Assembly (NCBI RefSeq): GCF_004216755.1
Contig: NZ_SGWZ01000001.1
Span: 62,001-126,000, forward strand
Direction of reading: 5' to 3'
DNA length: 64,000 nt
DNA from: Kerstersia gyiorum
GTDB lineage: Bacteria; Pseudomonadota; Gammaproteobacteria; Burkholderiales; Burkholderiaceae_B
The notes under the pieces are model-generated. The model did not search any database, was not told the DNA's origin, and saw only the letters and a program-made list of their open reading frames with translations. Positions 1 through 10,501 of this stretch are shown here, piece after piece. The number at the start of each line of letters is the position of its first letter. Within the stretch, counting starts at the first letter, position 1. Made by a program: the position numbers and the translations under genes.

Positions 1-665
1 CCACGCGTCACGACCACCGCCTGCAGGTTCCTGGCAATATCATCCAGGCTGCGCCCGGTGCGCTGTTCCACCACCCCGGCTTCGTAATCATTGAGCGTGA
101 GGACCTGCACCAGCTTCAGCATTTCCTCGATCTCCTCGCCACTGAACAGCGGCATGGCCTGGCCCAGATCGAAGACCGCAGGAATGCCACGCGCATGCAG
201 GCGACGGGCATGGGCAAACATACCTTCCTTCGCATCGGGCGCAACGATGGCCCAGGCGCCTTCCGCCGAAGAAATGTCGTTTTCCGCCGCCAGCGCCATC
301 GCGCCCGGGTGGAATGCGGCGATCTGGTTGTCATCCAGGTCGGTGGTCACGAAACACTGGGCGGTATAGCTGCCCGGCGCAACACGGATCCATTCTGTAC
401 TGATGCCCAGCTGGCGCAGGTAATGCAGGTAATCACCGGCATCCTCGCCCACCGTCGCCACCGGCAGAGGCTGGCCGCCCAGCAGGCGCAGGTTGTAGGC
501 GATATTGCCGGCGCAGCCGCCATAGACCTTGCGCAACGACGGAACGGTGAACGACACGCTCAGGGAACGGATGCGATCCGGCAGGATGTGGTCCTTGAAA
601 CGACCTTCGAAAACCGCAATGCTGTCAAAAGCGATGGAGCCGCAAACCAGAATGGGAAAAGCCAT
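1..665 (-). CDS. PfkB-family carbohydrate/adenosine-type kinase (C-terminus cut off by window edge)
   Basis: The first 221 residues of a ribokinase/PfkB-family sugar or nucleoside kinase are present; the rest lies beyond base 1. The N-terminus (MAFPILVCGSIAFDSI) is the usual first strand, and the glycine-rich GGCAGNIAYNLRLLGG segment matches the family's substrate-binding motif. A lid-like stretch follows. The visible part ends at VVVTRG, just before where the family's catalytic GAGD region should appear, so catalytic residues cannot be checked. The start at 665 is the only sensible Met. The product probably phosphorylates a sugar or adenosine in the cytoplasm. The substrate is not inferable from what is visible. 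It lies 86 bp downstream of prmA on the same strand. Confidence 0.85.
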   Translation of the reverse strand, partial: MAFPILVCGSIAFDSIAVFEGRFKDHILPDRIRSLSVSFTVPSLRKVYGGCAGNIAYNLRLLGGQPLPVATVGEDAGDYLHYLRQLGISTEWIRVAPGSYTAQCFVTTDLDDNQIAAFHPGAMALAAENDISSAEGAWAIVAPDAKEGMFAHARRLHARGIPAVFDLGQAMPLFSGEEIEEMLKLVQVLTLNDYEAGVVEQRTGRSLDDIARNLQAVVVTR

Positions 666-751
666 GGTTGATTCCTCGATACAGTGAATACAGGCGGCTG
701 CCGGACAGCGCCGGCAGCGCTCACATCAGCCCGACGCTGCCGGGCGCGTCT

Positions 752-1669
752 TCAGGCAGCCGGACGCTGTCCATGTAGACAGACCCAGCCCTCACGTTCC
801 TGCCAAACTGTCATTTCCAGCCACGGTGCGTAGGCGGCAGCGACTTCCTCTGCCTGGCGCGCCAGCACGCCCGACAGCACCAGGTGACCGCCCGGCTGCA
901 CGCGTCCTGCCAGCATGGGTGCAAGCACCTTCAGGGGATTGGACAGAATGTTGGCCACCACGACATCGAACTGCCCGTCGGCCAGGCCATCCGGCAGGCT
1001 GGCCATGATGGCCACGCCATTGACCTTGGCATTGTCCTGAGTGGACTGGACAGCCTGCGCGTCGATATCCACGCCGTGAACGCTGCGGGCGCCCAGCATC
1101 GCGGCAGCGATCGCAAGGATGCCCGAACCGCAGCCGTAATCCAGCACATTGGCACCCGTCGGCATGGATTCGGCCAGCCAGGCCAGGCACAGATGCGTGG
1201 TCGGATGGCTGCCGGTGCCGAATGCCAGCCCAGGGTCCAGCTGGATCGCGATGCCCCCGGCCGGCTTGTCCAGCGCGGCGCCCGGTTCCACGTGCCAACT
1301 GGGCACGATACGTACTTTGTCGCCCACTGCAATGGGCCCGAATTGCGCCTGGGTCAGACGCACCCAGTCTGCATCGGGAACCTCCCTCAGCGTCCAGTCC
1401 TGCGCCAGTGCCGCATCCAACCCGCTGGACGCCAGCGCGGCCTCCAACAGTTGCTCGGGATCAGCGCCATCGGGCAGCAGGGCCACGACGACATTCCGGT
1501 TCCAGCCAACGGTTTCCGGTTCCGTGCCGGGTTCGCCGAACAGCGGTTGCTCGGCATCGGTATCGCTATCCGCATCTTCGACGGAAACGGACAGCGCACC
1601 AGCCTCGAGCAAGGCATCCGACCAAGGCTCAGCCAGGTCTCCCGGGCAGGACAACAATAACTCACGCAT
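752..1669 (-). CDS. prmA: Ribosomal protein L11 methyltransferase
   Basis: 305 residues, close to the family's usual 290-300. The protein uses S-adenosylmethionine to trimethylate ribosomal protein L11 in the cytoplasm. Visible signatures are the PrmA-specific DPGLAFGTGSHPTT (about 145-158), the SAM-binding VLDYGCGSGILAIAA (about 175-189) and the motif IV-like VVANILSNPL. I chose the start at 1669 (MRELLLSCPG) because it matches the family N-terminus; an upstream in-frame Met at 1780 would add 37 unrelated residues. prmA follows accC after 126 bp that contain a 14-bp hairpin, in the accB-accC-prmA order common in proteobacteria. Confidence 0.96.
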   Translation of the reverse strand: MRELLLSCPGDLAEPWSDALLEAGALSVSVEDADSDTDAEQPLFGEPGTEPETVGWNRNVVVALLPDGADPEQLLEAALASSGLDAALAQDWTLREVPDADWVRLTQAQFGPIAVGDKVRIVPSWHVEPGAALDKPAGGIAIQLDPGLAFGTGSHPTTHLCLAWLAESMPTGANVLDYGCGSGILAIAAAMLGARSVHGVDIDAQAVQSTQDNAKVNGVAIMASLPDGLADGQFDVVVANILSNPLKVLAPMLAGRVQPGGHLVLSGVLARQAEEVAAAYAPWLEMTVWQEREGWVCLHGQRPAA

Positions 1670-1687
1670 GTTTCTGGTTCCTGAAAT

Positions 1688-1721
1688 AGGCATCGCCAGC
1701 ATGTTACTGCTGGCGATGCCT
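1688..1721 (-). terminator. Strong intercistronic hairpin between accC and prmA
   Basis: A perfect 14-bp stem (1688-1701 pairs with 1708-1721) encloses a six-base loop, in the gap after accC and 19 bp before the prmA start. No U-tract follows on the minus strand. It could be a weak or factor-assisted terminator that lowers prmA expression, or an RNA-stabilising element protecting the accBC message. The pairing is directly visible; the role is inferred. Confidence 0.5.
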
Positions 1722-1795
1722 GTCGGGCCATTCCTGCCTGAGCAGGATGCACCCTGTGCCCTGGCGGGTGGCTGCGCCACCCGCTGCCCCGGGGG

Positions 1796-3142
<1,347 letters not shown>

Positions 3143-3148
3143 GTGCTA

Positions 3149-3607
3149 TCAGCCGATGACGAACAGGGGTTGGCCGTATTCCACGGGTGCGCCGTTTTCC
3201 ACCAGGATCTCGGTGACAACGCCAGCCTTGTCGGCCTCGATTTCATTGAGCAGCTTCATTGCTTCGATGATGCACAGCACTTCGCCTTCCTTGACGCTCT
3301 GGCCAACTTCGATGAAGGGCGTGGCGCCAGGACTGGAGGCGCGGTAGAACGTGCCGACCATGGGAGCCTTGACGACGTGGCCTTGCGGCGCGGCGGGCGC
3401 AGCCGGGGCCGCAGAGGCCGCAGGCGCTGCCGGTGCGGCGGCCTGGGCAGCCACGGCGGTTTCCACATAGACGGGCGCCGGCGCGACAGCGGCCTGCGGC
3501 ACGAACTTGACGATGCGGACCTTGCCTTCGCCTTCGGTAATTTCGAGTTCGGCGATGCCGGACTCGGCAACCAGGTCAATCAAGGTTTTCAGTTTTCGGA
3601 GATCCAT
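3149..3607 (-). CDS. accB: Acetyl-CoA carboxylase, biotin carboxyl carrier protein
   Basis: 152 residues. The N-terminal MDLRKLKTLIDLVAESGI is typical of BCCP. An Ala/Pro-rich flexible linker spans roughly 37-76, and the C-terminal biotinyl domain carries the EAMKL motif with the biotin-accepting Lys118. Start 3607 matches the family; an upstream Met at 3640 would add 11 residues. accB heads the accB-accC operon. In many Burkholderiales aroQ lies immediately upstream, but here the next gene is the divergent mpl after 460 bp of noncoding DNA, so the operon promoter should lie in that gap. Confidence 0.97.
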   Translation of the reverse strand: MDLRKLKTLIDLVAESGIAELEITEGEGKVRIVKFVPQAAVAPAPVYVETAVAAQAAAPAAPAASAAPAAPAAPQGHVVKAPMVGTFYRASSPGATPFIEVGQSVKEGEVLCIIEAMKLLNEIEADKAGVVTEILVENGAPVEYGQPLFVIG

Positions 3608-4067
3608 AACTGCCTTTTCCCAAAGTGTATTTTTCAGCAATGCGAGACGGTGCTATGCCCGGTCTGCGATGCCAGGGTGGAACGAACGTGCTGGAAGCTG
3701 GAAACGGGGAGATCTCATGGACGGGCAGACCAAGTGGACACATAGGACGGCGAAGACGCCGCATGTCTCACGGACGAGTCCAGGCACGGCCACGGCCTAG
3801 CCGTTCCGGGCGAGATCTGGTACCGGCTGCCAGCCTGTGCGCGAGCGCCGGCCAGCCAGAAAAAAACGGCCCGCGCAGGCTGGCGGTAAACAATGCCAGC
3901 ATCTGGGGAACCCATTCGCAATGCGCCATTATGTCGGCAAAAGTAACGATAGACCGCTTTTTACGTCAAAAAAACGCCGTTGTCCATTGAAAACAATGGT
4001 TCGCCGACATGCCCAGCCCCCCTCTTGCACCGCATTTCCCCCATTACAATGCAGTACGGAGGTTTCC
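3608..4067. promoter_or_regulatory. 460-bp divergent intergenic region between accB and mpl
   Basis: No credible gene is visible here in any frame, and there is no aroQ remnant. The mpl-proximal part is relatively AT-rich and holds a perfect inverted repeat at 3984-3999. A good ribosome-binding site (ACGGAGG) lies 6 bp before the mpl ATG. The accB promoter and 5' leader must lie on the minus strand, but I could not pick convincing -35/-10 elements. Confidence 0.5.
3984..3999. repeat. Inverted repeat CCATTG-N4-CAATGG upstream of mpl
   Basis: A perfect 6+4+6 dyad (CCATTGAAAACAATGG) lies 68 bp before the mpl start. The position suits a transcription-factor site acting on mpl or accBC. No known regulator is assigned; the symmetry is seen, the function inferred. 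Confidence 0.35.
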
Positions 4068-5450
4068 ATGCATCTGCACATTCTGGGCATCTGCGGCACG
4101 TTCATGGGCGGTCTGGCCCTGATCGCCCGCGCTGCCGGCCATCGCGTCACCGGGTGCGACGCGAACGTCTATCCCCCCATGAGCACCCAGCTCGAAGAAC
4201 AGGGTATCGAACTGCTCGAAGGCTTTGACGCCTCGCAGGCTTCCCTGGGCGCAGACCTGTACATCATCGGCAATGTCGTCAAGCGCGGCAACCCGCTGAT
4301 GGAAGCCATCCTCGACCAGGGGCTGCCCTATATCTCCGGCCCGCAATGGCTCAACGAGCACATCCTGACGCCGCACCGGCAACACGTGCTGGCCATCGCC
4401 GGCACGCACGGCAAGACCACTACCACGGCCATGCTGGCCTGGATACTGGAACAGGCCGGCCTGGCGCCCAATTTCCTGATCGGCGGCGTTGCGCCCGATT
4501 TCGGCGTTTCCGCGCGCTGGCAGCCCGCCAGCCGCCACTTCGTCATTGAAGCCGATGAATATGACACCGCCTTCTTCGACAAGCGTTCCAAGTTCGTCCA
4601 TTACCGTCCCCGCACTGCAGTGCTGAACAACCTGGAATTCGATCACGCCGACATCTTCCCCGATCTCGCGGCCATCGAAACCCAGTTCCATCACCTGATC
4701 CGTACCGTGCCCGGCCATGGCCGCATCATCCGCGAAAGCCACAATGAAGCGCTGGATCGCGTGCTGGCGCGCGGATGCTGGTCGGAATGCCAGACGTTCG
4801 GCGCCGATGGCGATTGGCAGGCCCGGGATCTGGCCGACAACCGCTTCGATGTCGCTCTGCATGGCGAGCACCAAGGCACCGTCGCCTGGCACTTGTCAGG
4901 CGCTCACAACCGCGCCAATGCGCTGGCGGCCATTGCCGCCGCGCACCATGCAGGCATCGCACCGGCAACAGCCATTGCCGCCCTGAACACATTCCAGGGC
5001 GTGAAACGCCGCATGGAAGTCCGAGGCCAGGTGGACGGCATCACGGTTTATGACGACTTTGCCCACCACCCCACGGCTATCGCCACGACGCTGGCCGGGC
5101 TGCGCCGCCAGGTCGGCCCGGCGCGCATCATCGCCGTGCTGGAACCGCGCTCCAACACCATGAAGCTCGGCACCATGGCCGACCGCCTGCCCGGCTCACT
5201 GGCTGATGCAGACAGGGTCCACTGCTTTGGCGAACGCCAGGGCACGCAAAGCGTGCAGTGGGACCCGTCGGTAGTGCTTGCTCCCCTGGGCGAGCGCGCC
5301 CGCTGCTGGAGCGACCTCGATGCGCTGGTTCAGGCCCTGACGGCAGAAGCTCGCCCTGGAGACCATATCCTGATCATGAGCAATGGCGGTTTCGGTGGCA
5401 TACACGGCCGCCTGCTGAATGCGCTGGAAAGCGCCCGCAAAAGCAGGTAA
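4068..5450 (+). CDS. mpl: UDP-N-acetylmuramate:L-alanyl-gamma-D-glutamyl-meso-diaminopimelate ligase
   Basis: 460 residues, the normal Mpl length. It reattaches the recycled murein tripeptide to UDP-MurNAc in the cytoplasm, feeding peptidoglycan recycling. Mur-ligase features are visible: MHLHILGICGTFMGGLA at the N-terminus, the ATP-binding AGTHGKTTTTAM (about 111-122), the EADEYDTAFFDKRSKF signature, a central GAHNRANALAA and the C-terminal LEPRSNTMKLG. I set the start at 4068 from homology and the strong ACGGAGG site; the frame stays open further upstream without family similarity. The following gene, on the same strand, begins 146 bp later. Confidence 0.96.
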   Translation: MHLHILGICGTFMGGLALIARAAGHRVTGCDANVYPPMSTQLEEQGIELLEGFDASQASLGADLYIIGNVVKRGNPLMEAILDQGLPYISGPQWLNEHILTPHRQHVLAIAGTHGKTTTTAMLAWILEQAGLAPNFLIGGVAPDFGVSARWQPASRHFVIEADEYDTAFFDKRSKFVHYRPRTAVLNNLEFDHADIFPDLAAIETQFHHLIRTVPGHGRIIRESHNEALDRVLARGCWSECQTFGADGDWQARDLADNRFDVALHGEHQGTVAWHLSGAHNRANALAAIAAAHHAGIAPATAIAALNTFQGVKRRMEVRGQVDGITVYDDFAHHPTAIATTLAGLRRQVGPARIIAVLEPRSNTMKLGTMADRLPGSLADADRVHCFGERQGTQSVQWDPSVVLAPLGERARCWSDLDALVQALTAEARPGDHILIMSNGGFGGIHGRLLNALESARKSR

Positions 5451-5548
5451 AACCGAGGTAGAAAAGCCGGCAGCCAGCGTTCGCAGGCGCCCTGCCGGTC
5501 ACTGCCGGCCGCACTCCGCCATTCCCTTTCTTTTCCACACAGCCATAC

Positions 5549-5569
5549 CCCGGGCCTGCCAGGCCCGGG
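5549..5569 (+). other. Intercistronic hairpin after mpl
   Basis: A perfect 9-bp GC-only stem except for its innermost pair (5549-5557 with 5561-5569) closes a three-base loop. It lies 28 bp before the RNase II-family gene. No U-run follows, so it may be a structured leader or an RNA-protection element rather than an intrinsic terminator. Confidence 0.35.
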
Positions 5570-5596
5570 CCAACTCCCCCAGGAATACGCGACAAG

Positions 5597-7489
5597 ATGT
5601 ATCTGTTCTACGAAGAAGACGGCGGTTTCAAGATCGGCCATATCCTTGCTGAAACCGACGCCAGCCTGCAAGTGGAGTCGGAAAGCGGCAAGCGCAGCAA
5701 AATCAAGCGCACCAGTGCGCTCTTTACCTTTGATACCAAGGACGCTTCCAATTTCCTGACGCAAGCCCAGGCCCAGGCCGAAGACATCGACCTCGATTTC
5801 CTTTGGGAATGCAGCAGCCAGGAAGATTTCGAGGCTGCCGAGTTTGCGGCCGATTACTACGGCCATGCCCCTTCCGCGCTGGAAAAAGCTGCCCTGATCC
5901 TGCGCCTGCACAGCGCCCCCATCTATTTCCACCGCCGTGGCAAAGGACGCTACCGCGCCGCGCCGGCAGACATTCTTGCGGCCGCCAAGGCAGCCCAGGA
6001 GAAAAAGCGCCTGCAGGCCGAACAGCAGCAGCAATGGGTCGATGAAATGACGGCAGGCCGCCTGCCTGCCCCCATTGCCGAAGCCGCCGAAATGCTGCTG
6101 ATCCGCCCCGACAAGAACAGCATGGCCTGGAAGGCCATGGACGCCGCCTGCCAGCAACTGCAGAAAAGCCCCGAGCGCCTGCTGCTGGACCTGGGCGCCT
6201 GGCCCAGCCCGCTGGCGCTGCACAAGGCCCGCTTCCTGGCCGCGAACTTTCCGCGCGGCACCGGCTTTGGCGACATCACGGTGCCTGACCTGGGCGCGGA
6301 CCTGCCGCTGGCCGACGCCCAAGCCTATTCCATCGACGACATCACCACCACTGAAATCGACGATGCGCTGTCGGTGCAGCGTCTGGATGATGGCTGGCTG
6401 CGCGTAGGTGTCCACGTGGCCGTACCGGGCCTGGCTGTCACCCGCGACAGCGAACTGGACAAACATGCGCGCACCCGGCTGTCCACGGTTTATACGCCTG
6501 GGGAAAAAATTCCCATGCAGCCCGAGGCGCTGATCAGCCGCTTCTCGCTGGATGCCGGCAAACCCGTGCCCGCGCTGTCGCTGTATGTGGAAGCCTATCC
6601 TGCCACCGGCGAAATACGCCACACTGAAACTCGCCTGGAGCGTGTGCAGGTGCGCGAAAACCTGCGCCACAACCAGATGGATGCCATCTACAGCGAGGAA
6701 GCCCTGGCCGGCCCCGCCGATGCCCACCCGCATCTCGACTGGATGCAGCCGCTCTGGCAATTGGCGCTGTCCTTGTCCGCCCGCCGCGATGAAGTGCGCG
6801 GCAAGCCGGAAAACAATAACCGGGTCGAATACAGCTTCTATCTGGATGGCAACCCGGACGACCCCGACGCCACCGTTCGCATCGAGCCGCGCCGCCGCAA
6901 TGCCCCGCTGGACCGGCTGGTGGCCGAATACATGATCCTGGCCAATACGCTCTGGGGCGAATTGCTGGCCCGCACCGGTCTGCCTGGCATCTATCGCTCG
7001 CAGCAGGCGGGCCGTACCCGCATGAGCACTCACGCCCTGCCGCACGAGGCCATCGGCGTGCCGCAATACGCCTGGTGCACGTCGCCGCTACGGCGTTATG
7101 TCGATCTGGTCAACCAGTGGCAACTGATCGCCGCTGCCCAACATGGCATCTCGGCGCCGCTGGTGGCGCCCTTCAAGCCACGCGACGCCGACCTGTTCGC
7201 GATCATCGGCGCCTTCGAGGCGCAATACGCAACCTGGCACGACCACCAGGATGCCATGGAGCGCTACTGGTGCCTGCGCTGGTTCCAGCAGCAGGGCCTG
7301 AAGGAAGTGACGGCGCACGTCCTGCGCGAGGATCTCGTGCGCTTCGCCTGCGCCCCCTTTGTCACCCGCGTGGCCGGCATGCCGGAGCTGGAACGCGGCA
7401 CGCCGGTCAGGCTGGAATTGATGGGCTGTGACGAACTCGCGCTGACACTGGACTGCCGCTACCTGGGCGTCATCGCCGAAAACGAGTAA
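5597..7489 (+). CDS. RNase II/RNase R (RNB-domain) family exoribonuclease
   Basis: 630 residues. The RNB catalytic core is recognisable by YSIDDITTTEIDDALSV (about 243-259), whose clustered Asp residues correspond to the Mg2+-binding set of RNase II-type 3'-5' exonucleases. RVGVHVA follows, and a late SPLRRYVDLVNQWQL motif is typical of the RNB C-terminal half. The N-terminus (MYLFYEEDGGFKIGHI) is not the cold-shock start of E. coli RNase II, and I see no clear C-terminal S1 region of RNase R. I therefore do not assign rnb or rnr. Expected role: processive degradation of single-stranded RNA in the cytoplasm. It sits between mpl and aroE. Confidence 0.9.
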   Translation: MYLFYEEDGGFKIGHILAETDASLQVESESGKRSKIKRTSALFTFDTKDASNFLTQAQAQAEDIDLDFLWECSSQEDFEAAEFAADYYGHAPSALEKAALILRLHSAPIYFHRRGKGRYRAAPADILAAAKAAQEKKRLQAEQQQQWVDEMTAGRLPAPIAEAAEMLLIRPDKNSMAWKAMDAACQQLQKSPERLLLDLGAWPSPLALHKARFLAANFPRGTGFGDITVPDLGADLPLADAQAYSIDDITTTEIDDALSVQRLDDGWLRVGVHVAVPGLAVTRDSELDKHARTRLSTVYTPGEKIPMQPEALISRFSLDAGKPVPALSLYVEAYPATGEIRHTETRLERVQVRENLRHNQMDAIYSEEALAGPADAHPHLDWMQPLWQLALSLSARRDEVRGKPENNNRVEYSFYLDGNPDDPDATVRIEPRRRNAPLDRLVAEYMILANTLWGELLARTGLPGIYRSQQAGRTRMSTHALPHEAIGVPQYAWCTSPLRRYVDLVNQWQLIAAAQHGISAPLVAPFKPRDADLFAIIGAFEAQYATWHDHQDAMERYWCLRWFQQQGLKEVTAHVLREDLVRFACAPFVTRVAGMPELERGTPVRLELMGCDELALTLDCRYLGVIAENE

Positions 7490-7561
7490 ACGGCGCGTCC
7501 GGCGAGATACACTTGCCCTGAACCACCGACGCCACGAACCCGTTTCGGGGCGCCATGAATT

Positions 7562-7584
7562 CCTCTCCGGCCCGTCCGGAGAGG
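7562..7584 (+). terminator. Hairpin between the RNB gene and aroE
   Basis: A perfect 9-bp stem (7562-7570 with 7576-7584) with a five-base loop lies 26 bp before aroE. A T-rich stretch (TTCTTTTT) ends the gap about 11 bases downstream of the stem, too far for a classical intrinsic terminator. It may partly separate the two genes. Confidence 0.4.
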
Positions 7585-7609
7585 CGAGCCGCGACTTCTT
7601 TTTGCAACC

Positions 7610-8470
7610 ATGAGCGACACGAAACCCATCATCTGTGCCGTCATCGGCAACCCGATCAGCCACAGTCTGTCTCCCGACATTCACCAGGCCTTCGCACACC
7701 AGTTCGACCTGCCGCTGGAGTACTCCCGGCTGCTGGCCCCCATCGGCGGCTTCAATGATGTGGTGCTGCCCTTCTTCGCCGCTGGCGCAAGGGGCATGAA
7801 TGTCACGGCCCCCTTCAAGCTGGACGCCTATGCCCTGGCGTCCCACGCGCTCAGCGCGCGCGCTCGCGTGGCTGGTGCCGTCAACACGCTCTGGCAGCAG
7901 GACGGCATCATGCACGGCTGCAATACCGACGGCATCGGCCTGGTGCAGGACCTGCAGCAGCAGGGCGCGCCGCTGCGCGACGCCCATGTATTGATCATTG
8001 GTGCTGGTGGTGCGGCGCGCGGTGTCCTACAGGCTCTGCTGGCCGCCGACTGCGCCAGCCTGCGTATCGTCAACCGCAATGCGCTGCGCGCACAGGAAAT
8101 GATCGCCAATCCCCTGGTGCGCACCCTGCCCCAGGCCGGCCGCCTGGAAGCCGACGGCCTGGATGGCGCCAGCCGCCCCGGCGGCTGGGACCTGGTCATC
8201 AACGCCACCTCCAGCAGCCTGGGAGATGCCGCCCTGGACCTGCCCGCCGGGCTTTACGCCCCGGCTGCTGTGGCCTACGACATGGTGTATTCGGCCCGCC
8301 CCACTCCGTTCATGCAACAGGCGCTGGATGACGGCGCCAGCCGCGCCAGCGACGGATTGGGCATGCTGGTGGGCCAGGCGGCCGCCAGCTTCGAGATCTG
8401 GCACGGCCTGGCGCCGGATACCGCACCCGTGCTTTCCGCGCTGCGGCAGCAGCTTGCCACCGCCGCCTGA
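7610..8470 (+). CDS. aroE: Shikimate dehydrogenase (NADP+)
   Basis: 286 residues. It reduces 3-dehydroshikimate to shikimate with NADPH, the fourth step of the chorismate pathway. The shikimate-binding GNPISHSLSP (13-22), the NVTAPFK motif with catalytic Lys70 and the Rossmann glycine loop GAGGAARG (about 132-139) are all present, and DGLGMLVGQAA lies near the C-terminus. mtgA begins 13 bp after the stop codon, so the two are probably co-transcribed, an association common in Betaproteobacteria. Confidence 0.97.
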   Translation: MSDTKPIICAVIGNPISHSLSPDIHQAFAHQFDLPLEYSRLLAPIGGFNDVVLPFFAAGARGMNVTAPFKLDAYALASHALSARARVAGAVNTLWQQDGIMHGCNTDGIGLVQDLQQQGAPLRDAHVLIIGAGGAARGVLQALLAADCASLRIVNRNALRAQEMIANPLVRTLPQAGRLEADGLDGASRPGGWDLVINATSSSLGDAALDLPAGLYAPAAVAYDMVYSARPTPFMQQALDDGASRASDGLGMLVGQAAASFEIWHGLAPDTAPVLSALRQQLATAA

Positions 8471-8483
8471 GGCGCCCAGGGCC

Positions 8484-9215
8484 ATGCAGGACAGCACCGC
8501 CGACCGCATCCGACCAGGATTCCGCTGGACCTGGCCCAAGCGGCTGGGTGCCATCGTCATGGCGCTGCTCATCCTGCTGTTGCTCTCACAGCTGTGGCTG
8601 CTGGCGCAGGTCGCCTGGTACGCCCGCCAGGACCCCGGCAGCAGCGCCATCATGCGCCATGAACTGGCCCGCCTGCAGGACACCGACCCCGACGCCAGGC
8701 TCGACTATCGCTGGGTTCCTTACGACCACATCAGCAACAACCTGAAACGCGCCGTCATCGCAGCCGAGGACTCGCGCTTTACTGAGCACGACGGCATAGA
8801 ATGGGATGCAATCCGCAGCGCCTGGGAGCACAACCAGCAATCCAGCCGCATCCGTGGCGGTTCCACCATTACCCAGCAATTGGCAAAAAACCTGTTCCTG
8901 TCAGGGTCGCGCAGCTATCTGCGCAAGGCCCAGGAACTGGTGCTGGCCTACATGATCGAACACAGCATGGACAAGCGCCGCATCCTGGAGCTGTATCTCA
9001 ATCTGGCCGAGTGGGGAGTAGGGATTTTCGGGGCCGAGGCTGCGGCACGGCATTATTATGGGGTGTCGGCGCAGCAACTCAGTGCCGCGCAAGCAGCGCG
9101 GCTGGCTGCCATGCTGCCCAACCCGCGCTATTACGACAAGCACCGCAACACCGCGTTCCTCAATAAACAGACTGCGACGCTGCTGGCCCGCATGAGACAG
9201 GTTCACATTCCCTGA
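8484..9215 (+). CDS. mtgA: Monofunctional biosynthetic peptidoglycan transglycosylase
   Basis: 243 residues. One N-terminal transmembrane helix (about 21-45) is followed by a periplasmic GT51 glycosyltransferase domain that polymerises lipid II into glycan strands. The GT51 motifs AAEDSRFTEHDGIEWDAI (catalytic Glu95) and RGGSTITQQLAKNLFL (124-139) are intact. There is no transpeptidase domain, as expected for MtgA. I placed the start at 8484 (MQDSTADRIRPG), 13 bp after aroE; the frame is open further upstream only because it overlaps aroE out of frame. Confidence 0.96.
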   Translation: MQDSTADRIRPGFRWTWPKRLGAIVMALLILLLLSQLWLLAQVAWYARQDPGSSAIMRHELARLQDTDPDARLDYRWVPYDHISNNLKRAVIAAEDSRFTEHDGIEWDAIRSAWEHNQQSSRIRGGSTITQQLAKNLFLSGSRSYLRKAQELVLAYMIEHSMDKRRILELYLNLAEWGVGIFGAEAAARHYYGVSAQQLSAAQAARLAAMLPNPRYYDKHRNTAFLNKQTATLLARMRQVHIP

Positions 9216-9322
9216 CATCCTGCCGCCACCAGAATGTGCCATTCGGGCCCGCATCCTGCAAAATCTATCGAAACGCGCCAAAATAACAGGTTTTCCTCTC
9301 ATCCAGTCAAGGTTTCCGCCGC

Positions 9323-10501
9323 ATGCGCACCGCACGCCGTTATCTGGCCCGCGAAATCTACCGCTCCTGCGCGGTAGTGCTGCTCGCACTGCTCGGGCTG
9401 TTCACGTTTTTCTCCCTGATCGAGGAACTGGACAACCTGGGCGGCAGCTACACCCTGCCCGGGCTGCTCTACCTGCAGGCGTTGCAACTGCCCACGCGGC
9501 TCTACGATATTCTGCCCATCGGCCTGCTGATCGGCGCCATCCTGGCGCTTGCTGGCCTGGCGCAACGCAATGAACTGGTAATCCTGCGAGTGTCCGGCGT
9601 CAGCGGCGCCAGGCTGCTGGGCATGCTCTGGATCGTGACGCTGCCCTGGATGGCCGGCGCCCTGCTGCTGTCCGAAGTCATTACCCCGGCGGCCGAACTG
9701 CACGGCAGCGAAGCCAACCTCCTGCTGCGCGGCAAGCCGGGCGGCGGCGCCATGCACAGCGGGTATTGGTTCAAGGAGCCCACGCCCGAAGGCGGCATGC
9801 GCATCATCAATGTCGGCAAGCTCGAAGCCAACGGCGGCATCCGCGACATCACACTCTACACCTTCGCGCCGGACAACCGCCTGAGCGGGCTGGCCATGGC
9901 CGAGAACGGCAATTTCAACAGCAACGAACTGCACCTCAACAACATCAGCCACCATCGCGTCGACCTGGACGCAGCCACCGCGTTCTCGCAAACCCGTCCC
10001 GGCAGCCAGCCACTGGTCACCATCGACAAGGAAGCGCAACTGTCCATGCAGACTACGCTGACGCCCGAACGCCTGCTGGCGCGCGTGCTGACCCCCGAGC
10101 GCATGTCCATGCTGACGCTTTGGGACTACATTTCCTATCTGCACAGCAATCACCTGCAGGCAGACCGGCAAATCGTCGCGCTGTGGCGCAAGCTGATCTA
10201 CCCCTTCACCCTGCTGGTCATGATGACCATCGCCGCGCCCATCAGCTTCATGCAGACCCGGCGCGGCGGCGTCGGCGCCAAAGTGTTCATCGGCATCCTG
10301 CTGGGCGTGGGCTTTTTCATGCTGAACCAGCTGGCGCTGAATATCGGCATGCTGGGACGCCTGCCGCCATGGAGCACAGCCATCCTGCCCAACGCCGCCG
10401 CGCTGCTGGTCGCGCTGGGAGCCCTGCTCATCATGGAAAACCGCCATTTCCTCGCCCGCATGGCGACACACCGCAACCCCTGGAGAAAACACCCGCTATG
10501 A
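9323..10501 (+). CDS. lptG: LPS export ABC transporter permease LptG
   Basis: 392 residues of the YjgP/YjgQ family. Transmembrane helices sit near residues 15-36, 56-80 and 95-115 and again in a C-terminal cluster from about 290, around a periplasmic beta-rich domain. The TM2-TM3 segment (LPIGLLIGAILALAGLAQRNELV) and the coupling motif ELVILRVSG resemble LptG more than LptF. With LptF and LptB it should extract LPS from the inner membrane. lptF usually lies directly upstream, but here mtgA does. The stop overlaps the apaH start by 4 bp (ATGA), implying translational coupling. The LptG versus LptF assignment is by motif resemblance. Confidence 0.86.
   Translation: MRTARRYLAREIYRSCAVVLLALLGLFTFFSLIEELDNLGGSYTLPGLLYLQALQLPTRLYDILPIGLLIGAILALAGLAQRNELVILRVSGVSGARLLGMLWIVTLPWMAGALLLSEVITPAAELHGSEANLLLRGKPGGGAMHSGYWFKEPTPEGGMRIINVGKLEANGGIRDITLYTFAPDNRLSGLAMAENGNFNSNELHLNNISHHRVDLDAATAFSQTRPGSQPLVTIDKEAQLSMQTTLTPERLLARVLTPERMSMLTLWDYISYLHSNHLQADRQIVALWRKLIYPFTLLVMMTIAAPISFMQTRRGGVGAKVFIGILLGVGFFMLNQLALNIGMLGRLPPWSTAILPNAAALLVALGALLIMENRHFLARMATHRNPWRKHPL

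Noticed and set aside
5330..7066. A 578-residue open frame antisense to the RNB-family gene
   Set aside because: The sense frame has a clear RNB motif; the antisense product shows no recognisable domain.
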